A DNA stretch of 25,292 nucleotides from a virus. Of the stretch, positions 1 through 7,330 are shown piece after piece. Location: the IMG/VR virus record IMGVR_UViG_3300021519_000067, positions 1 through 25,292 of that record; one strand, given 5' to 3'. Under the pieces are notes generated by a model. The model saw only the letters and a list, made by a program, of their open reading frames with translations, searched no databases and had not been told where the DNA came from. The position numbers and the translations under genes were made by a program. How positions within the stretch are numbered: the stretch's first letter is position 1; every line of letters begins with the position of its first letter.

Positions 1-159
1 GTTACCCTCCTGTGCGCCGCCCGGCATCGTACCAGACGGCAGGCCGCCCGTCACTACCGGCCCGACCTCTACTTGTCCGCTCGCCAGCCACGCCGCCGCC
101 CGCTCAGGGCCGAGTGCCCGCTTGATGATCTCCCACTTCTCCGGTGAGTATCGGTCCAT
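1..159 (-). CDS. N-terminal part of next virion gene (cut by window)
   Basis: ATG at 159 is preceded by a strong AAGGAGG ribosome site about 8 bases upstream and lies 18 bases after the previous stop. The visible 53 residues read MDRYSPEKWEIIKRALGPER, then AAAWLASGQVEVGPVVTGG and a Gly/Pro-rich stretch that is still open at position 1. The start looks like a short helix followed by a flexible linker. This is probably another internal or ejection protein, given the order. The family cannot be named from this part. Confidence 0.72.
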   Translation of the reverse strand, partial: MDRYSPEKWEIIKRALGPERAAAWLASGQVEVGPVVTGGLPSGTMPGGAQEGN

Positions 160-177
160 AGTCCGCGCCTCCTTGCG

Positions 178-1326
178 CTAGGGCTTCTTGCCGAAGAGGT
201 CGGCGGCGCCGAGTACGAGGCCGCCGATGGTGGAGGCCGTGCTCGGCTTGTACTGCTGCGCGCTGTTGATCGGCTCGATGCCGTACTCGGAGGAGCCCGT
301 GGGGACGGCGCTGCTGACGCCCTTGAACGTGGCGAGGGCCCTGTCGATCTGCTCCTGAGTGTAGCCCTGCTCCCGAAGGAAGTCCTGATAGCCCACGTCG
401 ATATTCTGCTGCGCCAGACCACGCTGCTGCTCGCCGACGGCAGTGAGGGCGCCCGCTCCGCGCAGGCCGTACGTCTGGGCGTCTCCGGCCAGCGTGCCGA
501 GCTGCCCCGCCGTGGCGAGCTGCCGCGTGATGTCGGCTCCGGCCAGCGAGCCCGCATTCGTTCCGAGGTTGGTCAGGGCGTTCATCTGGTCGATGGTCAG
601 GGCGCCGTACGTCTTGCCGATGTCGGCCTGCCGGGACAGGTCAGTGTTGGCTAGGCCTGCGGCCTGCGTGTAGCCGCTTTGCAGCGCGGCGTTCTGCTCC
701 GCCAGCGTGGCCTCCTGCGTGCCGCGAATGGCGCGTGCCGTGTCGGTCATCATGCCGGACGGCGTGCCACCGCCCGGCTGGCGGCCGCCGTAGCCGAGTT
801 GCCCGGCGGCGATGTAGCGCCCCTCCACGCCCGGCAGGATGTTCTCCGTCAGGTTGCGCGCGCCAAGCTCGCCGATGCGGCTGACGACGGCGTTTTGGTA
901 CGGGTTCATGTACTGGCCGATATTGGCCACGCTGGGCTGCCCGGCCGCGTCAAGGTAGGGCCTTGCGGCGCCAGTGGCGCTCAGGCCGCCGGCCTGCGAA
1001 AAGTACGGGCTTGCACTGCTGAGGCCGTTGCTGCCGAGGAGGCCACGGGTGGCCTCCGTGGCGGCGGTCAGGCCCGGCTGGTACGCCCCGGCGGCCGCGC
1101 CCGTCTGCGCGAACCCCTGCTGCTGCGCGGGCGAGAAGCCCGCCACGCGCGGCCCGGCGTACGTCTCGTACGGCCTCTGGGACACGGCGTTCTGGGCGTT
1201 GACGAGGTCCATGCCGTAGTTCGTGTACCACTCAGGTATCACCGTCTCGCTCGTGGTGGCCCGCAAGGCGGAGCCCTCTGGGATCTTCGCGCCCTCGGCA
1301 AGGAAGGAACTGAAATCGGTAGCCAT
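178..1326 (-). CDS. internal virion or ejection protein (382 aa)
   Basis: This 382-residue protein is Ala/Gly/Gln-rich and mostly helical. It holds PEWYTNYGMDLVNAQNAVSQ, then GPRVAGFSPAQQQGFAQTGA, then YMNPYQNAVVSRIGELGARN (about 140-160). RYIAAGQLGYGGRQPGGGTP precedes long helices full of Gln and Ala with regular spacing (200-320). A short hydrophobic end is STIGGLVLGAADLFGKKP. The MNPYQxxVV start and PAQxxxF pattern are ones I recall from podovirus internal proteins ejected with DNA. Its start overlaps the stop of the large protein (TAATG). The two may form one ejection complex, which is inference. Confidence 0.78.
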   Translation of the reverse strand: MATDFSSFLAEGAKIPEGSALRATTSETVIPEWYTNYGMDLVNAQNAVSQRPYETYAGPRVAGFSPAQQQGFAQTGAAAGAYQPGLTAATEATRGLLGSNGLSSASPYFSQAGGLSATGAARPYLDAAGQPSVANIGQYMNPYQNAVVSRIGELGARNLTENILPGVEGRYIAAGQLGYGGRQPGGGTPSGMMTDTARAIRGTQEATLAEQNAALQSGYTQAAGLANTDLSRQADIGKTYGALTIDQMNALTNLGTNAGSLAGADITRQLATAGQLGTLAGDAQTYGLRGAGALTAVGEQQRGLAQQNIDVGYQDFLREQGYTQEQIDRALATFKGVSSAVPTGSSEYGIEPINSAQQYKPSTASTIGGLVLGAADLFGKKP

Positions 1327-4300
1327 TACTTGCGACCCCTCTTGAGATACTGCTCAGGCTTCTTGGCCTTGACGCTGAAGCTGCCCTTGGCAAGCTCACG
1401 CCCCTTGTGCTTGCGAACGCTCACGCGGAAGCGGTCAAGGGCGTCCGCCCCGGCCTTGCTCGACCCGTTGCCGAGCAGGGCGACCGTCTCGGCGTCCACG
1501 ACGTACTCCCCGTCGGACAGCATGGCCGGTATCTTGTCATCGCGGCCGTCGCCCGAACCGCCAACCGCGTACCCACCCCCCTCAAAAGGCACGCGCATGC
1601 GTAGCCGCGCCTTATCGGCAAAGCCTTGCCGCCGATGACCGCCGGTAGCTGCATCGAGCGTGGCGTCGCCGATGGGCAGGCGGACGCCGAAAGAGGGCGC
1701 GCCGAGCATGTCCTCGGCGTAAAGCATGGCGTCCCCGACGGGGTACTCAGCCCCGAGAAAGAAGTCTTCAGGCGCTAGGCCCCGCCCCTCGGCAACCATC
1801 GACAGCGACCCGCGCCCGATCGGCACGTCGGCACTGTAACGGGCGTGCTTTTCGTCCGCGTCGATGCGCCCGCGCGGCCCTCGTTCCTCTGAGACCCGGT
1901 AGCCGGGCAGCGGGCCCAGCCGGTACTCTTTTGCGTCAACGGAGGGCGCCTTGATCGGGCCGCCCTCAGCGTAGTCCAAGGGCTCCGGCACGGACGTGGG
2001 CGCCGCCACGCGCAGGTCGCTGCTGCCGGTGGTGTTCGGGATCATCGGGCGGTCGACCGTCATGGGCGCCGGATGGGCCGCCATGTAGGCCTCCATGTCG
2101 GGCTCCATGATGTCGTCGTGCATGCGCCTCTCGCGCGCCAGCCCGACCTCAAAGGTGGGGTATGAGGGGAAGTCGATGCCGGAGCGGATGGCCCGCGATC
2201 TGGCGCCGAGAACTTTGCGACCGTCCACCTCGGTGTCGTCCAGCGGAAGCTCCCGCCCGCTCCAGAAGGTTGGGAAGTAGGTCTCGCGCCCGTTGAGTTC
2301 GTTGACGCCGCCCTTGAAGGAGGTGCCTGTGCCGTCCGGGTTGCGCTGCACGATCCCGGCCTCAAGGTTACGGCGGTGGTAGTCGACGGCGTTCTTCTCC
2401 TGCGGCGTCAGATCTTCATACCGCAGCTTCCTCTGCGCCCGCCCGCCGACGGCGAAGTCCACGGTCTCCGGCCTGTCAGTCGCCGCCACGCGCAGGTCGC
2501 TGAGACCGGTGGTGTTGGTGACCATCGGTCGCTCGGCCACCCGCACGGGTACAGCCGCCTCGCGATTTTCAGCCGTCATGGTGATGGGTAGCGGATTGCG
2601 CCACGCTTCTTCCTCGGCACGGGCCCAGTTCAGACCCGCGCTGCTGGGCGCCGCCACGCGCAGGTCGCTGAGACCGGTGGTGTTGACCACCATCGGGCGG
2701 TCGATGGTGGGCCTCCATCCGGGGACGGCGCTCATCAGGCTGCTATGGGACTCGTCGGGTGCCGCCCCTATGATGTCACCGCTTTGCGGTACGTATGACG
2801 GTAGTGTTGACGGTGTTCCGATGCCTGTGGGCGCCGCCACGCGCAGGTCGCTGAGACCGGTGGTGTTCGGGATCATCGGCCTGCCAGTCGCCACGCGCAG
2901 GTCGCTGCTGCCGGCGTAGCCCGTGAAGGGCCTATTGCTGTTCATGGCGCCCGGCTGCACGCCAGTGTGGAAGGACTGCGCCGGGCCGGAGGCGTAGCGG
3001 TAGTAGTCCTCTGGCGTGGACAGGCCGCGCGCCGCGAGGTCGGAGGCAGTGCGAGCGGCGCCCGTGTCGGCCGGTTTGAAGCGCGGGCCGGCCGCGCTGA
3101 ACAGCGGGCTGAACCCACCAGTGCCGAGGCCGCCGGGGATGGTGCCAGTGCCCCCGCTGCCGCCCCCGCCGCCGCCCAGCAGACCGGCCGCCGTGAGGCC
3201 CAGACCGGCCGCCTTGAGGGCAGTGGTTATGGCGGCCTCTTGCGCCGCCGTGAGGCCCAGCGTGCTGCCGAGGATGCCGGTGGCGGGAGCGACGGGTAGC
3301 GTGGCCGTGCCGGTCGTCGTCGCCAAGTTGGCGGCGGTCTCTGCGCCCGTCGGGGTGCCCAGCGGCCCGACCTGCGCGGGCTGGACAGTCGGCGGCGCGG
3401 TGGGCGTGCCGGGCGGTACGGAGGACGTGGCCGCCCCGCCGGCCGTGCCGCCAGTGGCTGCGGTGAGCGCGCCTGCCGTCAGTGCGCCCCCTCCGAGGAG
3501 CAGCAGCGGGTCGATGGTAGGGGTAGGCGGGATAGCGGGACGCGCCGTCACGACGATATTGCCTTCGTCGGGTGGCGGTGCCTCACCGGCGTTGCTGCCG
3601 CCGAACGAAGCCGAGGCCACCGTGCCGCCAGCGGGGCCGAACCCGCCGCCGGTCGGCGGGGCGCGTCCACTGATCGTGATGCTGCCGTCGTCGAAGCCGC
3701 CACCGATCCCGCCACCGATGCCCGGCACTGTCGCGAAGCCGGGTATGCTGGTGGTGTAGTTGCTCAGCGCGCCTGCCGTCTCGGCAAAGGTAGGCGTGCC
3801 GAGGGGGCCGCTGCCGCCTGACGTGGTTGCGCCTGTGGTTGCGCCCGTAAGCTCGTTTTGCAACTGCCCCATCGCATATACGCTGAATCCAGCCTTGGCT
3901 GCCGCTAGGAGGATGTCCCCAACGCTCTTGCCCTGCAAACCACCACCCACTGCCGCCACCAAAGCCGCACCGAAAGGACCGCCAAGCGCCGCGCCCACTC
4001 CCGGGCCCACCGTGCTGACAATCTTGCCGATACCCTCCAGCGCGCCCATCTGCGGCTCGTTCTGGGCGGCGCGATTGCCCACCCCGGGCGGACCGCCCGT
4101 GTAGATCGACCATGCGTGACCGGCACCAAGGTCCTTGGCCTGCTGTGCGATCTGCTCGGCGCTGGCGAAGCCGATACCCGAGTTGACCACCTTCCCGGTC
4201 TTGTCGTCGACCAGATAGATGGGCGTCTTGTTGCCGACACTCACCTGCCCGGTGCTACCCCACTTGCCATCGAGCGCAAACTGATAGCCCAGATTGTCGT

Positions 4301-4562
4301 CGACGGGCAGGCCCAGATAGGGCTTGAACGCATCCTCGGTATTGTAGACCGGCAGCGTGACGTCGCTGTTGACCATCTCGCCGCTGCTCTGGAGACCGCT
4401 GTAATAGTTGCCGATGCCCGGATTACGCCCGGCAGCAGCGTCAGCGATTGCTTTCAGATAGGCCTGTGTTTCCGGGCTATATTCGACGGGCGCAAACGAA
4501 GCGGTGCCGAGACCGATGTCCCCGGTGACCTTTGACATCCCAGTGACCGGATACTGTGCCAT
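1326..4562 (-). CDS. large internal virion or ejection protein with dispersed repeats (1078 aa)
   Basis: I start at ATG 4562 (an in-frame TTG precedes it). The 1078 residues begin AQYPVTGMSKVTGDIGLGTA. A hydrophobic Gly/Ala region GIGKIVSTVGPGVGAALGGP to VGGGLQGKSVGDILLAAAKA (about 175-225) could insert into membranes. An IVVTA motif lies at 336-340 and SITISG at 294-299. A long Gly/Ala/Thr/Pro region follows. Then come four copies plus one partial of RPMxxNTTGLSDLRVAAP, interrupted by a YHRRNLEAGIVQRNPDG domain. The end has tandem strand pairs with PIGDA-type turns and a GRDDKIPAMLSDGEYVVDAE tail common to phage internal proteins. Low complexity plus position indicate a protein packed in the head and ejected with the DNA. 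Function by sequence alone is not provable. Confidence 0.75.
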   Translation of the reverse strand: MAQYPVTGMSKVTGDIGLGTASFAPVEYSPETQAYLKAIADAAAGRNPGIGNYYSGLQSSGEMVNSDVTLPVYNTEDAFKPYLGLPVDDNLGYQFALDGKWGSTGQVSVGNKTPIYLVDDKTGKVVNSGIGFASAEQIAQQAKDLGAGHAWSIYTGGPPGVGNRAAQNEPQMGALEGIGKIVSTVGPGVGAALGGPFGAALVAAVGGGLQGKSVGDILLAAAKAGFSVYAMGQLQNELTGATTGATTSGGSGPLGTPTFAETAGALSNYTTSIPGFATVPGIGGGIGGGFDDGSITISGRAPPTGGGFGPAGGTVASASFGGSNAGEAPPPDEGNIVVTARPAIPPTPTIDPLLLLGGGALTAGALTAATGGTAGGAATSSVPPGTPTAPPTVQPAQVGPLGTPTGAETAANLATTTGTATLPVAPATGILGSTLGLTAAQEAAITTALKAAGLGLTAAGLLGGGGGGSGGTGTIPGGLGTGGFSPLFSAAGPRFKPADTGAARTASDLAARGLSTPEDYYRYASGPAQSFHTGVQPGAMNSNRPFTGYAGSSDLRVATGRPMIPNTTGLSDLRVAAPTGIGTPSTLPSYVPQSGDIIGAAPDESHSSLMSAVPGWRPTIDRPMVVNTTGLSDLRVAAPSSAGLNWARAEEEAWRNPLPITMTAENREAAVPVRVAERPMVTNTTGLSDLRVAATDRPETVDFAVGGRAQRKLRYEDLTPQEKNAVDYHRRNLEAGIVQRNPDGTGTSFKGGVNELNGRETYFPTFWSGRELPLDDTEVDGRKVLGARSRAIRSGIDFPSYPTFEVGLARERRMHDDIMEPDMEAYMAAHPAPMTVDRPMIPNTTGSSDLRVAAPTSVPEPLDYAEGGPIKAPSVDAKEYRLGPLPGYRVSEERGPRGRIDADEKHARYSADVPIGRGSLSMVAEGRGLAPEDFFLGAEYPVGDAMLYAEDMLGAPSFGVRLPIGDATLDAATGGHRRQGFADKARLRMRVPFEGGGYAVGGSGDGRDDKIPAMLSDGEYVVDAETVALLGNGSSKAGADALDRFRVSVRKHKGRELAKGSFSVKAKKPEQYLKRGRK
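2001..2916 (-). repeat. dispersed in-frame repeat (RPMxxNTTGLSDLRVAAP)
   Basis: Four copies of about 50 bases lie near 2001-2053, 2481-2534, 2649-2700 and 2832-2880, plus a shortened one at 2889-2914. All five share GCCACGCGCAGGTCGCTG on the plus strand. The copies are spaced by unrelated coding DNA of 110 to 430 bases. Third-codon identity suggests exchange or recent duplication. The full copies keep the frame and the protein pattern PNTTGLSDLRVAAP. Confidence 0.85.
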
Positions 4563-4632
4563 CAACTACCACCCATCCGCCCGAGGGGCGCCTTGCTCTC
4601 GCCGACAGCGGCGGCAGTATTACGGTATGCCA

Positions 4633-4878
4633 TCAGTGGTCACCTTCAAGCATCGGGAAGATGCGAGTGGCCCACTCGCGCCAATCCGAGAACTGATAAG
4701 GATCGGGGAGGACGCGCTGCGCAAAGTTCGGCGCGCGTACAAGTCCTACCGCCCAGTCTTGCCACTCGGCCTCTGAGCCCGCACGGCCGAAAGCCCAAGT
4801 GTCGTTGAGGTTGAGTATAGCAGCATCGGCCCACTGCTGCCAAGTCATTGAGAGGGGGTTGACGGCGCCGTGTGCCAT
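4633..4878 (-). CDS. small Trp-rich phage protein (81 aa)
   Basis: This 81-residue protein has six Trp. The order is MTWQQWADAAILNLNDTWAF, then SEAEWQDWAVGLVRAPNFAQ, then DFSDW-like and an ending WATRIFPMLEGDH. The WQQWA...NLND pattern with DWAxGLVRxPxF comes from a small family, as I recall, next to nozzle genes. It starts in the stop of the nozzle gene (TAATG). Its close link suggests a joint role in the tail tip or tail closure, which is inference. No membrane or enzyme motif is present. Confidence 0.72.
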   Translation of the reverse strand: MAHGAVNPLSMTWQQWADAAILNLNDTWAFGRAGSEAEWQDWAVGLVRAPNFAQRVLPDPYQFSDWREWATRIFPMLEGDH

Positions 4879-6503
4879 TAGCCGAGCGTCGTGCCGTCGC
4901 CGGGCTGCACGTGCGCCAGCACGAGGCCCATCTGGTAGTCGCCGCCGATGCAGTTACTGGCGAAGAGGAAGCGCAGTTCGCGCCTCTGCGTCTTCAGGAA
5001 CACGACCTGCTCGCCCGGCACGGAGGCGCTCTCGCTGATCGTCATGATGATGCCGTCGACTTCCGGCGCGCGGGCATTGGCGCGGCCGCGCACTTGCACG
5101 GTCATCGGCCCGGCCTGCACGAAGTCCGGCTCAAGCATGAGCACCTGCATCGCCCGGTTCTGGCCGCTCTGGGCCGGGAGCGAGATGTCTGCCGTCTCGA
5201 AGTAGCTCTCGATCGGGTTGATGTTGATGCCGTCGATCTCGTCCGTTCCGACCTCGTGGACCCAGAAGCGGTACTGCAGGGTGCCGCTCTCCTCCGTCAC
5301 GCGGTACGATATGCCGTCCTCCGTGACGCGGTACAGGCCGCCGCTCTCAGTCAAGCGCTCCTCGTCCACGACGCTGTACGGCAGGCTGCCGGCCATGAGG
5401 GGGCGGCGGAAGACGGCCGGGAACAGGCCCGCACTGCGCCCCTCGTTAGGCAGCTCCGTATCGTACCAGATGTTGTCGCGCACATTGAGGATGAGGGCAT
5501 GGTTCGGCTCGGTGCTGTCGCCGGAGGGGTAGCACCACCAGATTTCGCCGAAGCGCGGCACCTTCATGGCGAACATCTTCTGCCGGTAGGCCATGTTGAT
5601 GTTGTCGAAGAAGAAGTTGGAATTGAGGTTGTTCTCGATCTCGCGGACGACGCCGTTGAACATCAGGAAGCGATCAGTCCCGACCCAGTAGAAGATGCCG
5701 TCATACTCAATGACCGAGGCGGCGGACATGATGGAGCTTTGCGAGCTGATCGTGTCGAATTGGAAGATCTGCGTGCTGCCGACGTACGAGGCGCGGATGA
5801 GGGCGTCGGCCGTCCAGAAGAGGCCCGAGGGGCTATTGCCGGGGCCACCGCGCAGCGGCATGCCGCGCACGACCTTCTGCCCGCTGATGTACGCATTGCC
5901 GGCGCCCGAGCCGGTAAAGTCGTTCGGGGTGTTCGGCACGGACCACGCCACGTAGCCGTCATTGCCGAAGGCGAAGGTGTATGGCGGGAGGGTGACGACG
6001 CCGCCAGTGCAGTTGAAGTTGGCCGGGACCGTCGTGACCTGCGTCAGGGCCGTCGTGGCGAGGAGGTCGCCCGTGAAGAGGGCGCCCCCCTCGCTGTTGC
6101 AGACGCACAGCAGATTGGGCGCCACTTGCGCCACGATCTGGCTCCCGTCGGTGGTGTCGTAGGCCACGTCGAACTGCCACAGATTGCTGTCATTCGCGGT
6201 GAAGCCGGCGCCCGGCGTGCGGTCGATGATGCTGCTCGTGTTGAACGTGCCGCTGATGAAGAAGCGCTCGATCAGGTTGGCCGATCCGGCGTGGATGTAG
6301 GTGAGATTGTCCTGCGTGTACTCATGCAGCGTGCGCACGCAGCCATTCAGGTACTTGTTGATCGAGCGGTAGCCACCGATCTTGCGCGGCAGGCCGCGCT
6401 GAAAGCGGCACCACTGCCCGTCGACGTATGCGTCGCCCTCAAACTTGGTGCCGTCGCGCTTGATGCCGGGCTGGGATGCGATGCGGATGATGCTCTCAGG
6501 CAT
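4878..6503 (-). CDS. tail nozzle or DNA-stabilisation-like protein (541 aa)
   Basis: This protein is probably the tail hub or nozzle that closes the channel, like P22 gp10 in role. It opens IIRIASQPGIKRDGTKFEGD, then YVDGQWCRFQRGLPRKIGGY, a signature I recall from short-tailed phage nozzle proteins. The rest is beta-rich with a propeller pattern: FAFGNDGYVAWSVPNTP, then VIEYDGIFYWVGTDRFLMFN, and FGEIWWCYPSGDSTEPN. These repeated Trp/Tyr strand pairs, with NIWYDTELPN, fit a beta-propeller. Start and stop overlap both neighbours (TGATG, TAATG). The family is usually annotated only as structural. I am sure it is a virion protein, less sure of its exact part. Confidence 0.8.
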   Translation of the reverse strand: MPESIIRIASQPGIKRDGTKFEGDAYVDGQWCRFQRGLPRKIGGYRSINKYLNGCVRTLHEYTQDNLTYIHAGSANLIERFFISGTFNTSSIIDRTPGAGFTANDSNLWQFDVAYDTTDGSQIVAQVAPNLLCVCNSEGGALFTGDLLATTALTQVTTVPANFNCTGGVVTLPPYTFAFGNDGYVAWSVPNTPNDFTGSGAGNAYISGQKVVRGMPLRGGPGNSPSGLFWTADALIRASYVGSTQIFQFDTISSQSSIMSAASVIEYDGIFYWVGTDRFLMFNGVVREIENNLNSNFFFDNINMAYRQKMFAMKVPRFGEIWWCYPSGDSTEPNHALILNVRDNIWYDTELPNEGRSAGLFPAVFRRPLMAGSLPYSVVDEERLTESGGLYRVTEDGISYRVTEESGTLQYRFWVHEVGTDEIDGININPIESYFETADISLPAQSGQNRAMQVLMLEPDFVQAGPMTVQVRGRANARAPEVDGIIMTISESASVPGEQVVFLKTQRRELRFLFASNCIGGDYQMGLVLAHVQPGDGTTLG

Positions 6504-7330
6504 CAGGCCGTCCTCGTGAAGGTGCCGGAGGACGTGAAGGTGTGGATGGTATTTCCCCCACTGGTGGTGATCGTGCCGCCCGTCGCGGTGATCGCGCCGG
6601 TTGCATATCTGATAATGACCCGACCGTTCTGGCCGGCAGCACCCGCGCCGGTGACGCCACTACCCGGCCCACCGCCCTGACCCCCGCTGCCCGGGCTGCC
6701 GTACCCGGTGCCGTTGGTCCCGGGCGTGCCGTTGAAAGCACCGCCTCTGCCGCCCGCGCCGTAGGTGACGCTCGCGCCGCTGATGCTGTTGGCGGTACCC
6801 GCACCGCCATTGCCGCCGTTGATGGTCGCATTGGTCGCCGCCGAGCCCGCGCCGCCACCACCGCCCGCGCCGTAGTTCTGGGTGGCACTGCCGGTGCCGC
6901 CACTATTGCCCACCCCGGTGACCGCGCCGGGCTGCGAAACACCCACCACATTCTGGTTCGACCCACCGCCGCCACTGCTGCCGCCGTCGCCGCCCTGTCG
7001 ATTGGCGAGCACCAGATCGTAATATCCGCCCCGACCGCCGCCGACCGCCGTAGCGCCGTTGAAGCTGCTGTTGCCGCCGTCCGTGGCCGCACCACCCGAA
7101 CCGGCGACATCGGGGCCTGCCGTGCCGCCCGTGCCCACCACCACGGCATAGGCAGCCACTGCGACCGTCCGACCGAGGAACGGCAGCACATCGCCGCCAC
7201 CGCCGCCGCCGCCGATATACCCGGCCCCACCGCCACCGCCCGCGACGACCAGATAGTCGATGACGCCGGTACTGCTCCCAAAGCCATAGGCGCGCAGGCT
7301 CGCGGCCCCGCAGGAGGCGATCGTCGGCAT
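6503..7330 (-). CDS. Gly-rich tip adhesin (275 aa)
   Basis: I take ATG 7330 as the start, because it overlaps the fibre stop as TGATG; a longer frame would run into the fibre gene. The 275 residues open PTIASCGAASLRAYGFGSST, then VIDYLVVAGGGGGAGYIGGG, and then a long Gly-rich domain. It ends AAGQNGRVIIRYATG, followed by GGNTIHTFTSSGTFT. The VIDYLVVAGGGGG opening and NGRVIIRY ending mark the Gly-rich phage adhesin family, related in style to the S16 tip adhesin. As the gene after the fibre, it probably sits on the fibre tip and chooses the receptor. The 12876-15041 protein carries a second copy of this type of domain. Confidence 0.82.
   Translation of the reverse strand: MPTIASCGAASLRAYGFGSSTGVIDYLVVAGGGGGAGYIGGGGGGGDVLPFLGRTVAVAAYAVVVGTGGTAGPDVAGSGGAATDGGNSSFNGATAVGGGRGGYYDLVLANRQGGDGGSSGGGGSNQNVVGVSQPGAVTGVGNSGGTGSATQNYGAGGGGGAGSAATNATINGGNGGAGTANSISGASVTYGAGGRGGAFNGTPGTNGTGYGSPGSGGQGGGPGSGVTGAGAAGQNGRVIIRYATGAITATGGTITTSGGNTIHTFTSSGTFTRTA

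Noticed and set aside
4872-6680. 602-codon open frame on the plus strand
   Set aside because: It lies antisense to the nozzle gene, which has recognisable motifs and coupled start and stop. The translation is Arg/Ala/Val/His-rich without domains, as expected for a shadow frame in GC-rich DNA.
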